Part shown: piece by piece, positions 47,701 through 55,845 of the stretch
How positions within the stretch are numbered: position 1 is the stretch's first letter
Layout: every line of letters starts with the position of its first letter
Source: Bacteroidota bacterium
GTDB taxonomy: Bacteria; Bacteroidota; Bacteroidia; Chitinophagales; Chitinophagaceae
Length of the DNA: 64,000 bases
Assembly: GCA_016706595.1 (NCBI GenBank)
Contig: JADJJH010000001.1
Location: 248,001 to 312,000, forward strand
Reading direction: 5' to 3'
The notes under the pieces: generated by a model
Database searches by the model: none
Seen by the model: only the letters and a program-made list of their open reading frames with translations
Told to the model about the DNA's origin: nothing
Position numbers and translations under genes: made by a program

Positions 47701-48695
47701 GTGGAGATGATTTTGAATTGATTACAAGTCAGCATCCTCAATTAGCTGCACTTTTTAATGCAAGTAATGCAAACAATACCTTGAAAAACAGAAGTGATGA
47801 TAAAGGACCAGAACCTGAAGGTATTACGGTTGCAAAAATCTATGACAAGTATTATGCCTTTGTAACCTTAGAAAGAATTGGAGGTTGCATGGTATATGAT
47901 GTTACAAATCCTGCAAACCCTATTTTCGTTGATTATAAAAATAGTAGAAACTTAGCTAGCTATGGTGGTGATAATGGTCCGGAAGGAATTATCTATATCA
48001 AGAATAATGAAACATCAAATGGGAAATCGTATGTAATATTGGCTAATGAGATTTCCTCAACACTATCAATTTATGAAGTTGAGGTAACGAATATTCCGTA
48101 TACAACTTTAGATGTTACCGCTATGCTTGAAGGTTATTATGCAGGTTCTAAAACCTTACAACCGGTTAAATTTAACCAAGGTGTTTCAACAGATACCAAC
48201 ATTTGTGATGATGTAATGGTAGAACTTTACAGTACAGCAAATATTACGGCAAATGCTCCGGGACCTTATACACCGGATTATGTTTACAGTACAGTGATAA
48301 ATACAAAAGGTGAAATTATAGCTCAATTGCCGTCATCGTTATTAGCAAATAACTATTGGATTGCTATTAAACATCGTAATCATCTAAAAACATGGAGTGC
48401 CAATCCAATTACTATGCAAGAGTATACAAATTATAATTTCACCAATGCGGCTTCAGTTGCCTATGGTTCAAATCAAAAACAGATCGAGAACGGCGTGTGG
48501 GCATTTTATTCAGGTGATATCAACCAGGATGAAAATGCAGATTTATTAGATGCATCATTACTAGAAACTGATATCGCTAATTTTGAATTTGGTTATTTTG
48601 TTACCGATTTAAATGGCGATGGTAATGTTGATTTATTGGATTCACCGATATTAGAAGTGAATGTCAATAATTTTGTGTTTTCGAGTAAGCCATAG
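44781..48695 (+). CDS. Choice-of-anchor I family surface protein with lamin-tail and Calx-beta domains
   Basis: 1304 residues. A signal peptide ends at SFAQ (residue ~22). In order: a beta-sandwich (~22-215, VEWNFNSNPPDASNSTGST); a Big_5-like domain (~220-315, VTPPVAQSYFF ... GIQDIAGN); a lamin-tail-like domain (~319-445, LVITEIIHSPNDIEMIEVYN); a Calx-beta-like domain (~485-600, ending DND); the choice-of-anchor I beta-propeller (~609-1105, with MPDMITFNNSGTKVITPNEGEPN and ANEGDAREYTGYSE); and the shared dockerin-like module (from ~1107; loops DINQDENADLLD and DLNGDGNVDLLD, end SSKP). The choice-of-anchor I family is named for carrying varied C-terminal sorting signals, which supports reading the last module as the sorting or anchor signal. 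Its enzymatic activity is unknown. Confidence 0.87.
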   Translation: MKQFKNFVPILLLFLCQTSFAQSTFVEWNFNSNPPDASNSTGSTMPSFGAGTFTTIGGITQAFSSGTANGGSSDPALTDNTGLQTTTFAAQGTNNNSCGIQFQASTLGYQNIILNYDLRHSNTSSRYEQVQYTLDITATTPVWVDATTFDGNVGDFWFKNRTIDLSAVTSLNNNPNAAFRVVSTFGPSTSVYAATGAASSYATSGTWRFDMVEIKGQAVGNDVTPPVAQSYFFTNATHSVLVFSEAVSNLTALNLSNYIFTPSLSISNITLSPNADTVYLEHNAFADGTPYTLDVSGIQDIAGNTMAATSFNTIFNGLTPNLVITEIIHSPNDIEMIEVYNASGSPIPLGGLFWSIGTTGSFPVITLPADSTIVFAASTATASTSLNVANVYTILNGLGSSNDNLVIRNSLNQTIDSVQYFVGINGWPITPSSVYGYSFELNNATSDNSVGTNWIVPANQVTPQPVQGIVLGTPGKYPAPIIINPNPTIVLTGNKLNTNESAGTVSVTVTLNNGNFFTSSVDVSILAMGTATLSSDYSVVNSLNLSWPALSNGVSQTIQFTIQDDLLPEDAEYIILRLTNPTNATLSSANYYTIVINDNDKLADVATESIKLNYVTSFSNGTAGVNSAEIVSYDALSKRLFIANSIGAKLDIVNFANPASPALINSISMSSYGNINSVAVKNGIVALAIENIIPQSNGKVVFLDTNGNYLNEVVVGAMPDMITFNNSGTKVITPNEGEPNTAYTNDPLGTISIIDISGGVASLNPSNVTTLDFTAYNSQLSSLKAAGIRIFGLGASVAQDMEPEYVTLSDDDSKAWVSCQENNALVEINLLTNTITSILPLGAKDFSLSGNAMDANDQGGVIQMCTWPVKGFYMPDAIASYSIAGTTYVITANEGDAREYTGYSEIARMSSSSYVLDPTVFPNADVIKANIGRLNITLANGDTDSDGDYDEIYTFGSRSITIWNANTGTKVWDSGDDFELITSQHPQLAALFNASNANNTLKNRSDDKGPEPEGITVAKIYDKYYAFVTLERIGGCMVYDVTNPANPIFVDYKNSRNLASYGGDNGPEGIIYIKNNETSNGKSYVILANEISSTLSIYEVEVTNIPYTTLDVTAMLEGYYAGSKTLQPVKFNQGVSTDTNICDDVMVELYSTANITANAPGPYTPDYVYSTVINTKGEIIAQLPSSLLANNYWIAIKHRNHLKTWSANPITMQEYTNYNFTNAASVAYGSNQKQIENGVWAFYSGDINQDENADLLDASLLETDIANFEFGYFVTDLNGDGNVDLLDSPILEVNVNNFVFSSKP

Positions 48696-49004
48696 AGAAA
48701 CAAATCTCTAACCTGCGGGAATTGTTTCTCATGTTTCGATTTTTCAAGACATAGGCAAGCGTATCTATTATCAAGTTACGAGATCGTTTCTCATGACGCA
48801 TCATACATTACCTTAACCATTTCAAATTACAAAGACTATCTATAGAGATAGTCTTTTTTTATGAAGGGAAATGTTGTATCATAATCTATGTTCATGATTG
48901 TCATAAAAATTTTACAATGTAATTGCTTGATCAATTGTATGTCAATTTACCTTTAGTAATGTAAGTGGACGAAATTGTACATAGTCAATCATTAATCATA
49001 TACC
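48696..49004. other. Intergenic region, 309 bases: hairpin, terminator and promoter region
   Basis: A GAGAAACA/TGTTTCTC inverted repeat at 48695-48730 overlaps the stop codon and recurs after the next gene. A strong terminator lies at 48831-48860. Upstream of the gene at 49005, TACCTTTA (48948-48955) could serve as a -7 box, with TTG 18 or 22 bases before it. Confidence 0.5.
48831..48860 (+). terminator. Rho-independent terminator after the choice-of-anchor I gene
   Basis: The stem AGACTATCT (48833-48841) pairs with AGATAGTCT (48846-48854) around a 4-base loop, extended by A-T pairs, and is followed by a run of T up to 48860. Confidence 0.8.
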
Positions 49005-51113
49005 ATGAAAAAAAAATTAATTATCCTTTTATGCTTTTTATTTGTTCATCAAGCTAAGGCACAAACATTCAACCCATTATTGGCGGCTAAATTGCAATTC
49101 ACTTTAGATAGTTTAGTAAGCTCATTTGCAAATACTAAAGGTATGTCGGCAAGCGTGTATTGTCCGGGAGTTGGTATTTGGCAAGGCACAAGTGGGTTAT
49201 CACATTCCGGACAGCCAATTACTAGTCAGATGCTATTTGGAATAGCAAGTAATGCAAAATTATTTACGGCCACCTTACTATTAAAGTTAGCCGAACGAAA
49301 TGTTCTTCAACTTGATGATTCCTTGCACGAATGGTTGCCATCATTTCAGTATGTTGATTCGAATATTACTATACGGCAATTATTGTCACATCGTAGTGGA
49401 TTGTCTGACCCTTTTTTTACTACTGCATTACTCGATTCAATTCAAAGCCATCCAACTCACTATTACACACCCATTGAAGTGTTATCATGGTTAGGTCCAC
49501 CGGTTTATAGTCCCGGAGTGAGTTATAATTATTCAAACATGAATTATATTTTAGCAGGTATGGTAGCAGAAAGTGCTACAGGAATTGATGTTTCGCAATT
49601 GATTAGAGATAGCATTTTAAATCCGCTACAATTAGATAGCACTTTTTATGATATTGAAGAACCCATCATAGGCACTATCGCCCATCGATGGAATGATGGA
49701 ATTGATATACATAATACATCACGAATTTCATTGAGTAGTGCAGGCGGTCCGGCTGGAGCTATTTTTTCAACCGCCATTGAAATGGTGCAATGGTATAAGG
49801 CTTTAATGGGAGGAGAAGTAATTAGTCAATATTCAATTGCGGAGATGTCAAATTTTATGTTGCCGGGAAATTATGGATTAGGGTTGGCGAAATTTACTTT
49901 TTTTGGTCGAACTGCATGGGGACATGGTGGCTCAACGATTGGCTATAAAAGCAGAATGATATATGACCCTTGTACGAAAGCGGCAGTTTGTGGTTTAAGT
50001 AATTCTAGTCCATCGGCAGTTGATGGAATAACCGCATTGCTATACAAAGTTTTGTTAGATTATTTGCCTGATTGTGCGGGGATTATTACAGGAGCTTCAA
50101 ATGTTTGTCAAGGTCAAAATTCAGTCTCCTATTCTGTGCCCGCAATTCCGCATGCAACTTCCTATCAATGGAGTTTGCCATCCGGTATAAGTGGAAGCAG
50201 TATGAGCAATACCATAACCGTGAATGTGAGCTCAATTGCGGTATCGGGCATGATCACTGTAAAAGGCGTGAATGCTTATGGGGTAGGAGCAGAATCTACG
50301 TTGGCTGTAAATGTAGATCCTTCGCCAGTGGTAACTACTTCATTGTCATCAATTACCGTATGTTCTGGACAAACCATTGTACTGAGTGCAAATGGCGCTA
50401 CAAATTATGTATGGCAACCCGGTGCCATGGTGGGTTCAAGCATTATTGTATCCCCCCTTACTTCAACAAATTATACCGTTACTGGGTCATTTCAAAATGG
50501 ATGTACTCACATCGCAACAAGTTCAGTTCTTACAACGCCTTGTGTTTCGAGTTTGAGTGTTAAGTTGTATATGCAAAGTTTTTATGCGGGCAATCAAAGC
50601 ATGCGACCTGTGCTTTTAAATGAGGGTGTATCGAGTGCTTCATTGTTTATGGTTGATACGATTTCGGTTGAATTAAGAAATCCTTTTCCACCTTATGCAC
50701 TCGCACTAAGTGCAAAAACATTATTGTATTCAAATGGCATGGCCTATACTAATTTCCCATTATCAGGTTTGTATTATCTTGTAATTAAACATCGAAATGG
50801 CATTGAAACATGGAGTGCTAACCCGATAGCTATTTTAGCAAACACTAATTATGATTTTACTACTTCTATCAATAAGGCATTTGGCCTGAATCAAATTGAA
50901 GTTGAAAGCGGAGTGTGGGCATTCTATTCAGGTGATTTAAATAGTGATGAAAATATAGATTTGTTGGATTTGGGATTCATTGAAGTTGATATTAATTTGT
51001 TTCAATTCGGGTACTTTGCCACCGACTTAAATGGTGATGGTAATGTTGATTTATTGGATTTACCAGTTTTAGAAGAGAATGTCAATAATTTTGTTTTTTC
51101 GAATCACCCATAG
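49005..51113 (+). CDS. Secreted serine beta-lactamase-like hydrolase (class C/PBP4* type) with dockerin-like tail
   Basis: 702 residues. A signal peptide ends at AKAQ (residue ~20). Residues ~25-350 are a beta-lactamase/D-Ala-D-Ala peptidase-type domain with all three active-site motifs: S82-N-A-K85 (SxxK), Y176-S-N178 (YxN) and H307-G-G309 (HxG). A PKD-like repeat (~355-430), an Ig-like repeat of the PICxGS...VWQPG type (~430-510) and the shared C-terminal module (from ~515) follow. The first calcium loop is the most altered of the nine (DLNSDENIDLLD). The fold includes esterases and peptidases as well as lactamases, so the substrate is open. The tail suggests cell-surface display or release with the other module-bearing proteins. 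A terminator separates it from the gene before. Confidence 0.88.
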   Translation: MKKKLIILLCFLFVHQAKAQTFNPLLAAKLQFTLDSLVSSFANTKGMSASVYCPGVGIWQGTSGLSHSGQPITSQMLFGIASNAKLFTATLLLKLAERNVLQLDDSLHEWLPSFQYVDSNITIRQLLSHRSGLSDPFFTTALLDSIQSHPTHYYTPIEVLSWLGPPVYSPGVSYNYSNMNYILAGMVAESATGIDVSQLIRDSILNPLQLDSTFYDIEEPIIGTIAHRWNDGIDIHNTSRISLSSAGGPAGAIFSTAIEMVQWYKALMGGEVISQYSIAEMSNFMLPGNYGLGLAKFTFFGRTAWGHGGSTIGYKSRMIYDPCTKAAVCGLSNSSPSAVDGITALLYKVLLDYLPDCAGIITGASNVCQGQNSVSYSVPAIPHATSYQWSLPSGISGSSMSNTITVNVSSIAVSGMITVKGVNAYGVGAESTLAVNVDPSPVVTTSLSSITVCSGQTIVLSANGATNYVWQPGAMVGSSIIVSPLTSTNYTVTGSFQNGCTHIATSSVLTTPCVSSLSVKLYMQSFYAGNQSMRPVLLNEGVSSASLFMVDTISVELRNPFPPYALALSAKTLLYSNGMAYTNFPLSGLYYLVIKHRNGIETWSANPIAILANTNYDFTTSINKAFGLNQIEVESGVWAFYSGDLNSDENIDLLDLGFIEVDINLFQFGYFATDLNGDGNVDLLDLPVLEENVNNFVFSNHP

Positions 51114-51122
51114 AGAAACAAA

Positions 51123-51259
51123 GCGAGGTACGAGCGATAGTTTCTCATGTCCCGATACATCGGGACTTCTCTAGCAGTATCATTTTGCGAGGTACGAGCG
51201 ATAGTTTTCATGTCTCTATTTTAGCTAGTCGTATCAAATCTGCGAGGTACGAGCGATAG
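51123..51259 (+). repeat. Three 18-base direct repeats upstream of the regulator gene
   Basis: GCGAGGTACGAGCGATAG is found identically at 51123-51140, 51187-51204 and 51242-51259. The last copy abuts the poly-C promoter element. Between the first two lies an 18-base palindrome at 51149-51166 (GTCCCGAT, two bases, ATCGGGAC). The spacing is irregular and the copies are few, so this is not a CRISPR array. They could be binding sites or a duplication scar. Confidence 0.7.
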
Positions 51260-51306
51260 CCCCCCCTTTTATGTAGTAAATATTAAAGTTCAACCTTCTA
51301 CTTTTG
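51260..51306 (+). promoter_or_regulatory. Poly-C/TTTATGTAG promoter element of the regulator-kinase operon
   Basis: Seven C (51260-51266), then TTTTATGTAG (51267-51276), are followed after 22 bases by the -7 box TACTTTTG (51299-51306), about 20 bases before the TTG start at 51327. The same arrangement occurs before 55169 and before 62983. There is no -33 TTG at normal spacing, which suggests that an activator binds the upstream element. Confidence 0.65.
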
Positions 51307-51326
51307 TAATCATAAATTTAGCACCC

Positions 51327-51959
51327 TTGATTCGAATTTTACTTTTTGAAGATAATGAAGATTTCATTGATAGTATGAAGGAACTCATTCAGGATACGCA
51401 TGATATTGAGCTTTGTTCGGTTTTTAATAATTGTAAAGATGCAGTACGTCATATTCAATATTATCATCCCGATATAGTCATCATGGATATTGATATGCCT
51501 ATTAAAAATGGGTTAGAAGGTTTGCGTTCGATACGGGAAGCCGGCTTAGAAACGACGGTTGTGATGCTAACCGTATTCGATGATAATGATAGAGTTTTTC
51601 AATCGGTATGCAATGGGGCTTCTGGGTATTTATTAAAAAGTTCAGCACCGGAGAAAATAATTGAGGGGATACGTGAAGCGCATAATGGTGGTGCTCCTAT
51701 GACGCCTTCTGTGGCAAAACAAGTATTGAAATTATTTTCGGCGCCTTTTCGTAAGTCAGATGATTTGCAAAAATTAACGGCAAGAGAGCATGATGTATTA
51801 TCCTATTTGGTAAGAGGGTATAGCTATAAAATGGCAGCCGCTGAAATGGAAATTGGTTTAGAAACCATACGCTTTCATGTAAAAAATATTTATACTAAAT
51901 TACACGTCAATTCAAAAAGTGAGGCGGTGGCGAAGGCGATGCATAATAAGCTAATTTGA
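51327..51959 (+). CDS. NarL/FixJ-type response regulator
   Basis: 210 residues. The TTG start at 51327 places MIRILLFEDN at the receiver start; no ATG or GTG gives a full receiver. The phospho-acceptor is D54 (IVIMDIDMP) and the conserved Lys sits in YLLKSSA. A LuxR-type helix-turn-helix follows (LTAREHDVLSYLVRGYSYKMAA ... GLETIRFHVKNIYTKL). The kinase gene starts 9 bases after the stop. The promoter carries the poly-C element also found at two downstream surface-protein genes, so this regulator is the natural candidate to bind it, with autoregulation. Confidence 0.93.
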   Translation: MIRILLFEDNEDFIDSMKELIQDTHDIELCSVFNNCKDAVRHIQYYHPDIVIMDIDMPIKNGLEGLRSIREAGLETTVVMLTVFDDNDRVFQSVCNGASGYLLKSSAPEKIIEGIREAHNGGAPMTPSVAKQVLKLFSAPFRKSDDLQKLTAREHDVLSYLVRGYSYKMAAAEMEIGLETIRFHVKNIYTKLHVNSKSEAVAKAMHNKLI

Positions 51960-51968
51960 GAATGAAAC

Positions 51969-54900
51969 ATGAAAAAAATACTTTTCATCTTGATGTTTGT
52001 AATAGAGGTGAATGGCTTGTTCGCTCAAATTAGTTCTTGGAATCATACGCATTATACTACTAAGGATGGTTTGCCAAGTAATATTATACGTAATATGGTG
52101 CAAGACCATGATGGTTTTTTATGGATTGTTACCGAGTGTGGTTTATGTCGTTTTGATGGAGATGAATTTATAAGAGTATTGCATGATGATAAAGACTCTA
52201 CAACAATACCTACAGATCATTTAAATTTTATTGCCCTGTCGCCAAATGGTCATTTATTAGTTTCTACATCATTAGGAATTTTTGTAATGAATCCCAAAAC
52301 GATGAGGGGCTATACTATACATGCAAGATTAACTAAAGAACGAATAAATTTAGACGATAATTTCAGGAATATTTATGTGAATACCGCGCTACGAAAAATT
52401 TTTGTTATTACCTCGACTGCTTTAATAGTGATGGATTATAGCATGAAGATTCTATCGACAATACCATATCCATTTCCTAAAAACGATTTGCTTAAAGTTA
52501 GCTTCACACATTATGCCCCTCTTTTTCTTAGTAATGGTGATGTTATATTTCATGATAATTATAACCCTAGACTTGGATTGATTGATTTTCAAAGTAAAAA
52601 ATTTGTTTCGCTAAGTGATTTTCCAGCACATCCTTATTTTGCTTTGTCAAAAGTGAGTAATGCCGATTGTTCGGCTATCGATAGTTCGGGTAATATTTGG
52701 CTACATCTAAGTGGGAAAGATACACTGTATTGTTGTCCACCCTTTAAGCCATTAGTAAAATATCCTTTAAAAGGAAAAGCAAAGTTAATTGGTTGGCCTG
52801 GAAGAATCTCATTTCCAAATTCTAAAAAAATGGTTTGGGCGTTTATGGAGAAAGATAATGCAATACTATATGAGTTGCCTTATGAATATCTGTTAAAAAA
52901 TAAGGGTTGTGAAGTTTCGGTAGATATACATAGTGGATTTTCTGCGAGTGATTATCATGCGTTCACTGACAAAACAGGCAACATGTGGTTTGGTTCAAGT
53001 AATGGCTTGTTTTTAGTAAAATCAAATCGGCATAGCTTGGATAAAATACAATTGCCCCTACCTTATAAATTTAATTACGAATGGCAATACGTTAGCGATA
53101 TTAGCCCTTTTGATGAAAATCATATTTTGATTACGACAAATCGAGAACATTGTTTTTTATACGATCTTGCACACAATCAAATGCAGTCCTATCTTGATAC
53201 GGTTGGATATCAGCAGAACTGGAATTATAGCATGTATAGAATTGTCCCGCTTGAGAACAAGAGAAGCTTGATTATTGGCGATCAAGTCTTTGTGTTTCAG
53301 AACGACCAATTAATTTTGCATCCAACATTTAAAAATGCTTTTGAAGAACTATTTGCTACATATAATTTTACAAGTTTTTTCAAAGATAGAAATGGAAATA
53401 GTTGGGTAAGTTTTAAAAATTATGGGTTGGTGCGATGGGATGCAAGCAAACATGATTTGAAATTATTTAAACCCCATGGCGATTTTTGTTCGGATGATTT
53501 CACAGCAATTACAGAAGATAAGGAAGGTGCAATATGGTTCGTTAATAATGCCCAATCTACACTCTGGAAGTTTAATTCATTCACCTCAAAATTTGATTCA
53601 CCACAAATTCATTTACCTTTTAAATGGATTCGACATATAGTGGCCGGTGAAAAAAACATACTGTATATCGCTGCATTAGACGGCTTGTTAATTTATGATA
53701 CGAAGAGCCATGGGTATCGAAAAATTAATATGATAGACGGCTTACCTTCCAATGTTATCAAGGGCCTTTTCTATTATCAAAATCATTTGTTCATTAGTTC
53801 AAAGAACGGGTTAGGCATAATGAATACAAAAGATTATTCTTTGCGCGTACTTCATCAAAACGATGGAATAGAAGAGGATATTACTACAAAAGCCTATTTA
53901 TTGGATACGGTCAATAATCTACTTTATATAGGCGGAAAAGCTTGTGTGTATAAAGTAAATCTTCCTTCACTTTTCGAGAAAGGATTTCAGCCAACTATTT
54001 TATTAGAAAAGTGTACTATAAATGGCAATGCATTTTATGCAGCGGATAAAGATATAATACTATCAAGTGATCAAAATAATATTTCATTCTCGGTGAGTAG
54101 TATTGATTTTTATAGTGGGTTTAATAAAAATTACTACTATCGAATTATATTAAATGGAGATACATCTCAATGGAAAAGTAATAATAGGTTGAAACAATTC
54201 AGCTTTCTGAATATGGCTTCAGGTAACTATAGAATTGAAGTTAAATCTTCAAATGCGCATAATTTGTGGAGTAACAATACCGCTTCTCTTAATTTTCAAA
54301 TCTTAAGCCCTTGGTATAATCGATGGTGGTTTTATTTACTAAGTATTTGTGCGCTTGCAATGGTGCTGTATTTATTGTATGACTATCGTATTCGTCAAAT
54401 ACGAAAAATTGATTCATTTCGAAACAAACTCAGTCGTGACCTTCATGATGATATTGGCAGCACCCTAAGTAGTATTAATATTTTAAGCCGCACAGCACAG
54501 CGAAGTGCGCAACAAGTAGGTGATGAAAAAACAAACTCTTCATTACATAAAATTAATGAACGAAGTCAACGCCTGCTTAGTAATATGAGCGATATTATTT
54601 GGAATATTAATCCAAGTAATGATTCAGTGGATGAAATGATGAGTCGTATTCGAGAATATGCAACTACCTTGATGGAAGCAAAGGAAATTGATTGCAAATT
54701 TAATTTTACGGCCAAAAAAACATTGAAGCTTCCGATGAATATAAAAAGCAATCTTTATCTCATCTGCAAAGAAGCCATCAATAATCTTAGTAAGTATTCA
54801 GATTGCACTCAAGCTATTATTTCTTTAGCTGTTGATGAGAAATTAATTTTATTGTCTGTTGAAGATAATGGAAACGGGTTCGATCTTGAAAAGGTAACGC

Positions 54901-55013
54901 ATATGGGTGGCTTGCGAAATATGCAACATCGTGCGAATGAAATGAATGGGATACTTAACATTCATTCGGATATTGGAAAAGGTACGAAGGTCAATTTGAC
55001 AATTCGATTCTGA
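51969..55013 (+). CDS. Two-component sensor histidine kinase with Reg_prop propeller
   Basis: 1014 residues, with the same architecture as 27209-30271. Signal sequence (VIEVNGLFAQ); Reg_prop propeller blades (GLPSNIIRNMVQDHDGFLWI, GLPSNVIKGLFYYQNHLFI); Y_Y_Y domain (YYYRIILNGDTSQWKS ... MASGNYRIEV); membrane helix (about 785-806); HisKA_3 with H826 in DLHDDIGSTLSS; HATPase with the N-box EAINNLSKYS and a DNGNGFD motif. It has no receiver or DNA-binding domain, so it pairs with the regulator encoded 9 bases before. The ligand is unknown. Confidence 0.93.
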   Translation: MKKILFILMFVIEVNGLFAQISSWNHTHYTTKDGLPSNIIRNMVQDHDGFLWIVTECGLCRFDGDEFIRVLHDDKDSTTIPTDHLNFIALSPNGHLLVSTSLGIFVMNPKTMRGYTIHARLTKERINLDDNFRNIYVNTALRKIFVITSTALIVMDYSMKILSTIPYPFPKNDLLKVSFTHYAPLFLSNGDVIFHDNYNPRLGLIDFQSKKFVSLSDFPAHPYFALSKVSNADCSAIDSSGNIWLHLSGKDTLYCCPPFKPLVKYPLKGKAKLIGWPGRISFPNSKKMVWAFMEKDNAILYELPYEYLLKNKGCEVSVDIHSGFSASDYHAFTDKTGNMWFGSSNGLFLVKSNRHSLDKIQLPLPYKFNYEWQYVSDISPFDENHILITTNREHCFLYDLAHNQMQSYLDTVGYQQNWNYSMYRIVPLENKRSLIIGDQVFVFQNDQLILHPTFKNAFEELFATYNFTSFFKDRNGNSWVSFKNYGLVRWDASKHDLKLFKPHGDFCSDDFTAITEDKEGAIWFVNNAQSTLWKFNSFTSKFDSPQIHLPFKWIRHIVAGEKNILYIAALDGLLIYDTKSHGYRKINMIDGLPSNVIKGLFYYQNHLFISSKNGLGIMNTKDYSLRVLHQNDGIEEDITTKAYLLDTVNNLLYIGGKACVYKVNLPSLFEKGFQPTILLEKCTINGNAFYAADKDIILSSDQNNISFSVSSIDFYSGFNKNYYYRIILNGDTSQWKSNNRLKQFSFLNMASGNYRIEVKSSNAHNLWSNNTASLNFQILSPWYNRWWFYLLSICALAMVLYLLYDYRIRQIRKIDSFRNKLSRDLHDDIGSTLSSINILSRTAQRSAQQVGDEKTNSSLHKINERSQRLLSNMSDIIWNINPSNDSVDEMMSRIREYATTLMEAKEIDCKFNFTAKKTLKLPMNIKSNLYLICKEAINNLSKYSDCTQAIISLAVDEKLILLSVEDNGNGFDLEKVTHMGGLRNMQHRANEMNGILNIHSDIGKGTKVNLTIRF

Positions 55014-55048
55014 TTCAAATAATGTATCTCTCTAAACAAAATGCTAAG

Positions 55049-55076
55049 CATTGTCGAATTCGCACATTGTCGAATT
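55049..55076 (+). repeat. Two 12-base direct repeats directly before a poly-C promoter element
   Basis: CATTGTCGAATT occurs at 55049-55060 and 55065-55076, start to start 16 bases apart, just upstream of the poly-C element at 55080. The position mirrors the 18-base repeats before the element at 51260, although the sequence is different. Confidence 0.5.
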
Positions 55077-55079
55077 ATG

Positions 55080-55127
55080 CCCCCCCATTTATGTAGGTGT
55101 AAATTTGAAAACTACTTTGTACTTTTG
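55080..55127 (+). promoter_or_regulatory. Poly-C/TTTATGTAG promoter element before the truncated paralogue
   Basis: Seven C (55080-55086), then ATTTATGTAGG (55087-55097), are followed by the -7 box TACTTTTG (55120-55127), 23 bases after the ATGTAG. The gene starts at 55169. Confidence 0.65.
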
Positions 55128-55168
55128 TTTTATCCAACTCAAATCAAACACTTAATGTAAATTTTAGT

Positions 55169-55702
55169 ATGAAAAAAAATACCTATCCAAGTCAATCAAA
55201 ATATCAATTACATTTCTTCGCCTTTGGTATTTTCATTTTTTTTGCTTTCACTTTTTCAACTTCCTTTGCTCAGACCGAAAATGTTCAAACGGAAGTTATT
55301 CGGGCCATACAATTTAATACAACCCGACCATTACGCGAGCTATTTGCTGAAAATCCTGTCCCAGATAATTTTCAAATACAAAAAGCTGAGCAACCTGATA
55401 AAAGAAAGAGAATCGCCCAAGAATTTCCGTTAGCAAAAGAAGGAGATCCTATTTATGGTAATAATGAATCTACAATTCAAAGAATAGCAGGCGAAATAGA
55501 AGGCTCACAAAATAAAGTTAGTTGGGCTGGACAAAATGGAGGAAATCCTTCTGATCCTTCAGGCGCAATTGGACAAAATCTTTTTATTCAAATGGTTAAT
55601 TCTAATACTTTTAGAGTGTATAATATAACGAATGGCACTATGATGTTAACTGGAATTTTAAGTAATTTATGGACACCTTCCATAGGAAAAACTAAGACAT
55701 GA
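55169..55702 (+). pseudogene. Truncated paralogue of the N-terminus of the adjacent GEVED protein
   Basis: 177 residues. A signal peptide ends at SFAQ (residue ~35). The rest aligns with residues ~30-165 of 55846-62733: IRAIQFNTTRPLREL matches FSISKALRDL; NESTIQRIAGEIEGSQNKVSWAGQN matches TNSIQRKSSTEISSETRASWTGLN; NPSDPSGAIGQNLFIQMVNS matches DPNDPTGAVGPNHYVHMTNA; and LSNLWTPS matches LGSLWSPA. It stops there, before the conserved core (GDPVVMYDKNADRWFLAQF), and no remnant of the rest follows. It is most likely a decayed tandem duplicate, although promoter and signal peptide are intact and a short secreted product is possible. Confidence 0.7.
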
Positions 55703-55845
55703 AATAAGTGAACCTATTATTGAAATATGTTAACCCTATTTATTGAGAGCTATCCATTTTTAGAAATGCGTTTTATTGAATAAAAATAATTTATTTAAAA
55801 TTTATACTTGAAATATTAATTTCATAATCAAAACCAAACCAACCA

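Noticed and set aside
51123..51259. Three identical 18-base repeats considered as a degenerate CRISPR array
   Set aside because: Repeats are short, spacing is irregular (64 and 55 bases start to start), and no cas genes are near.
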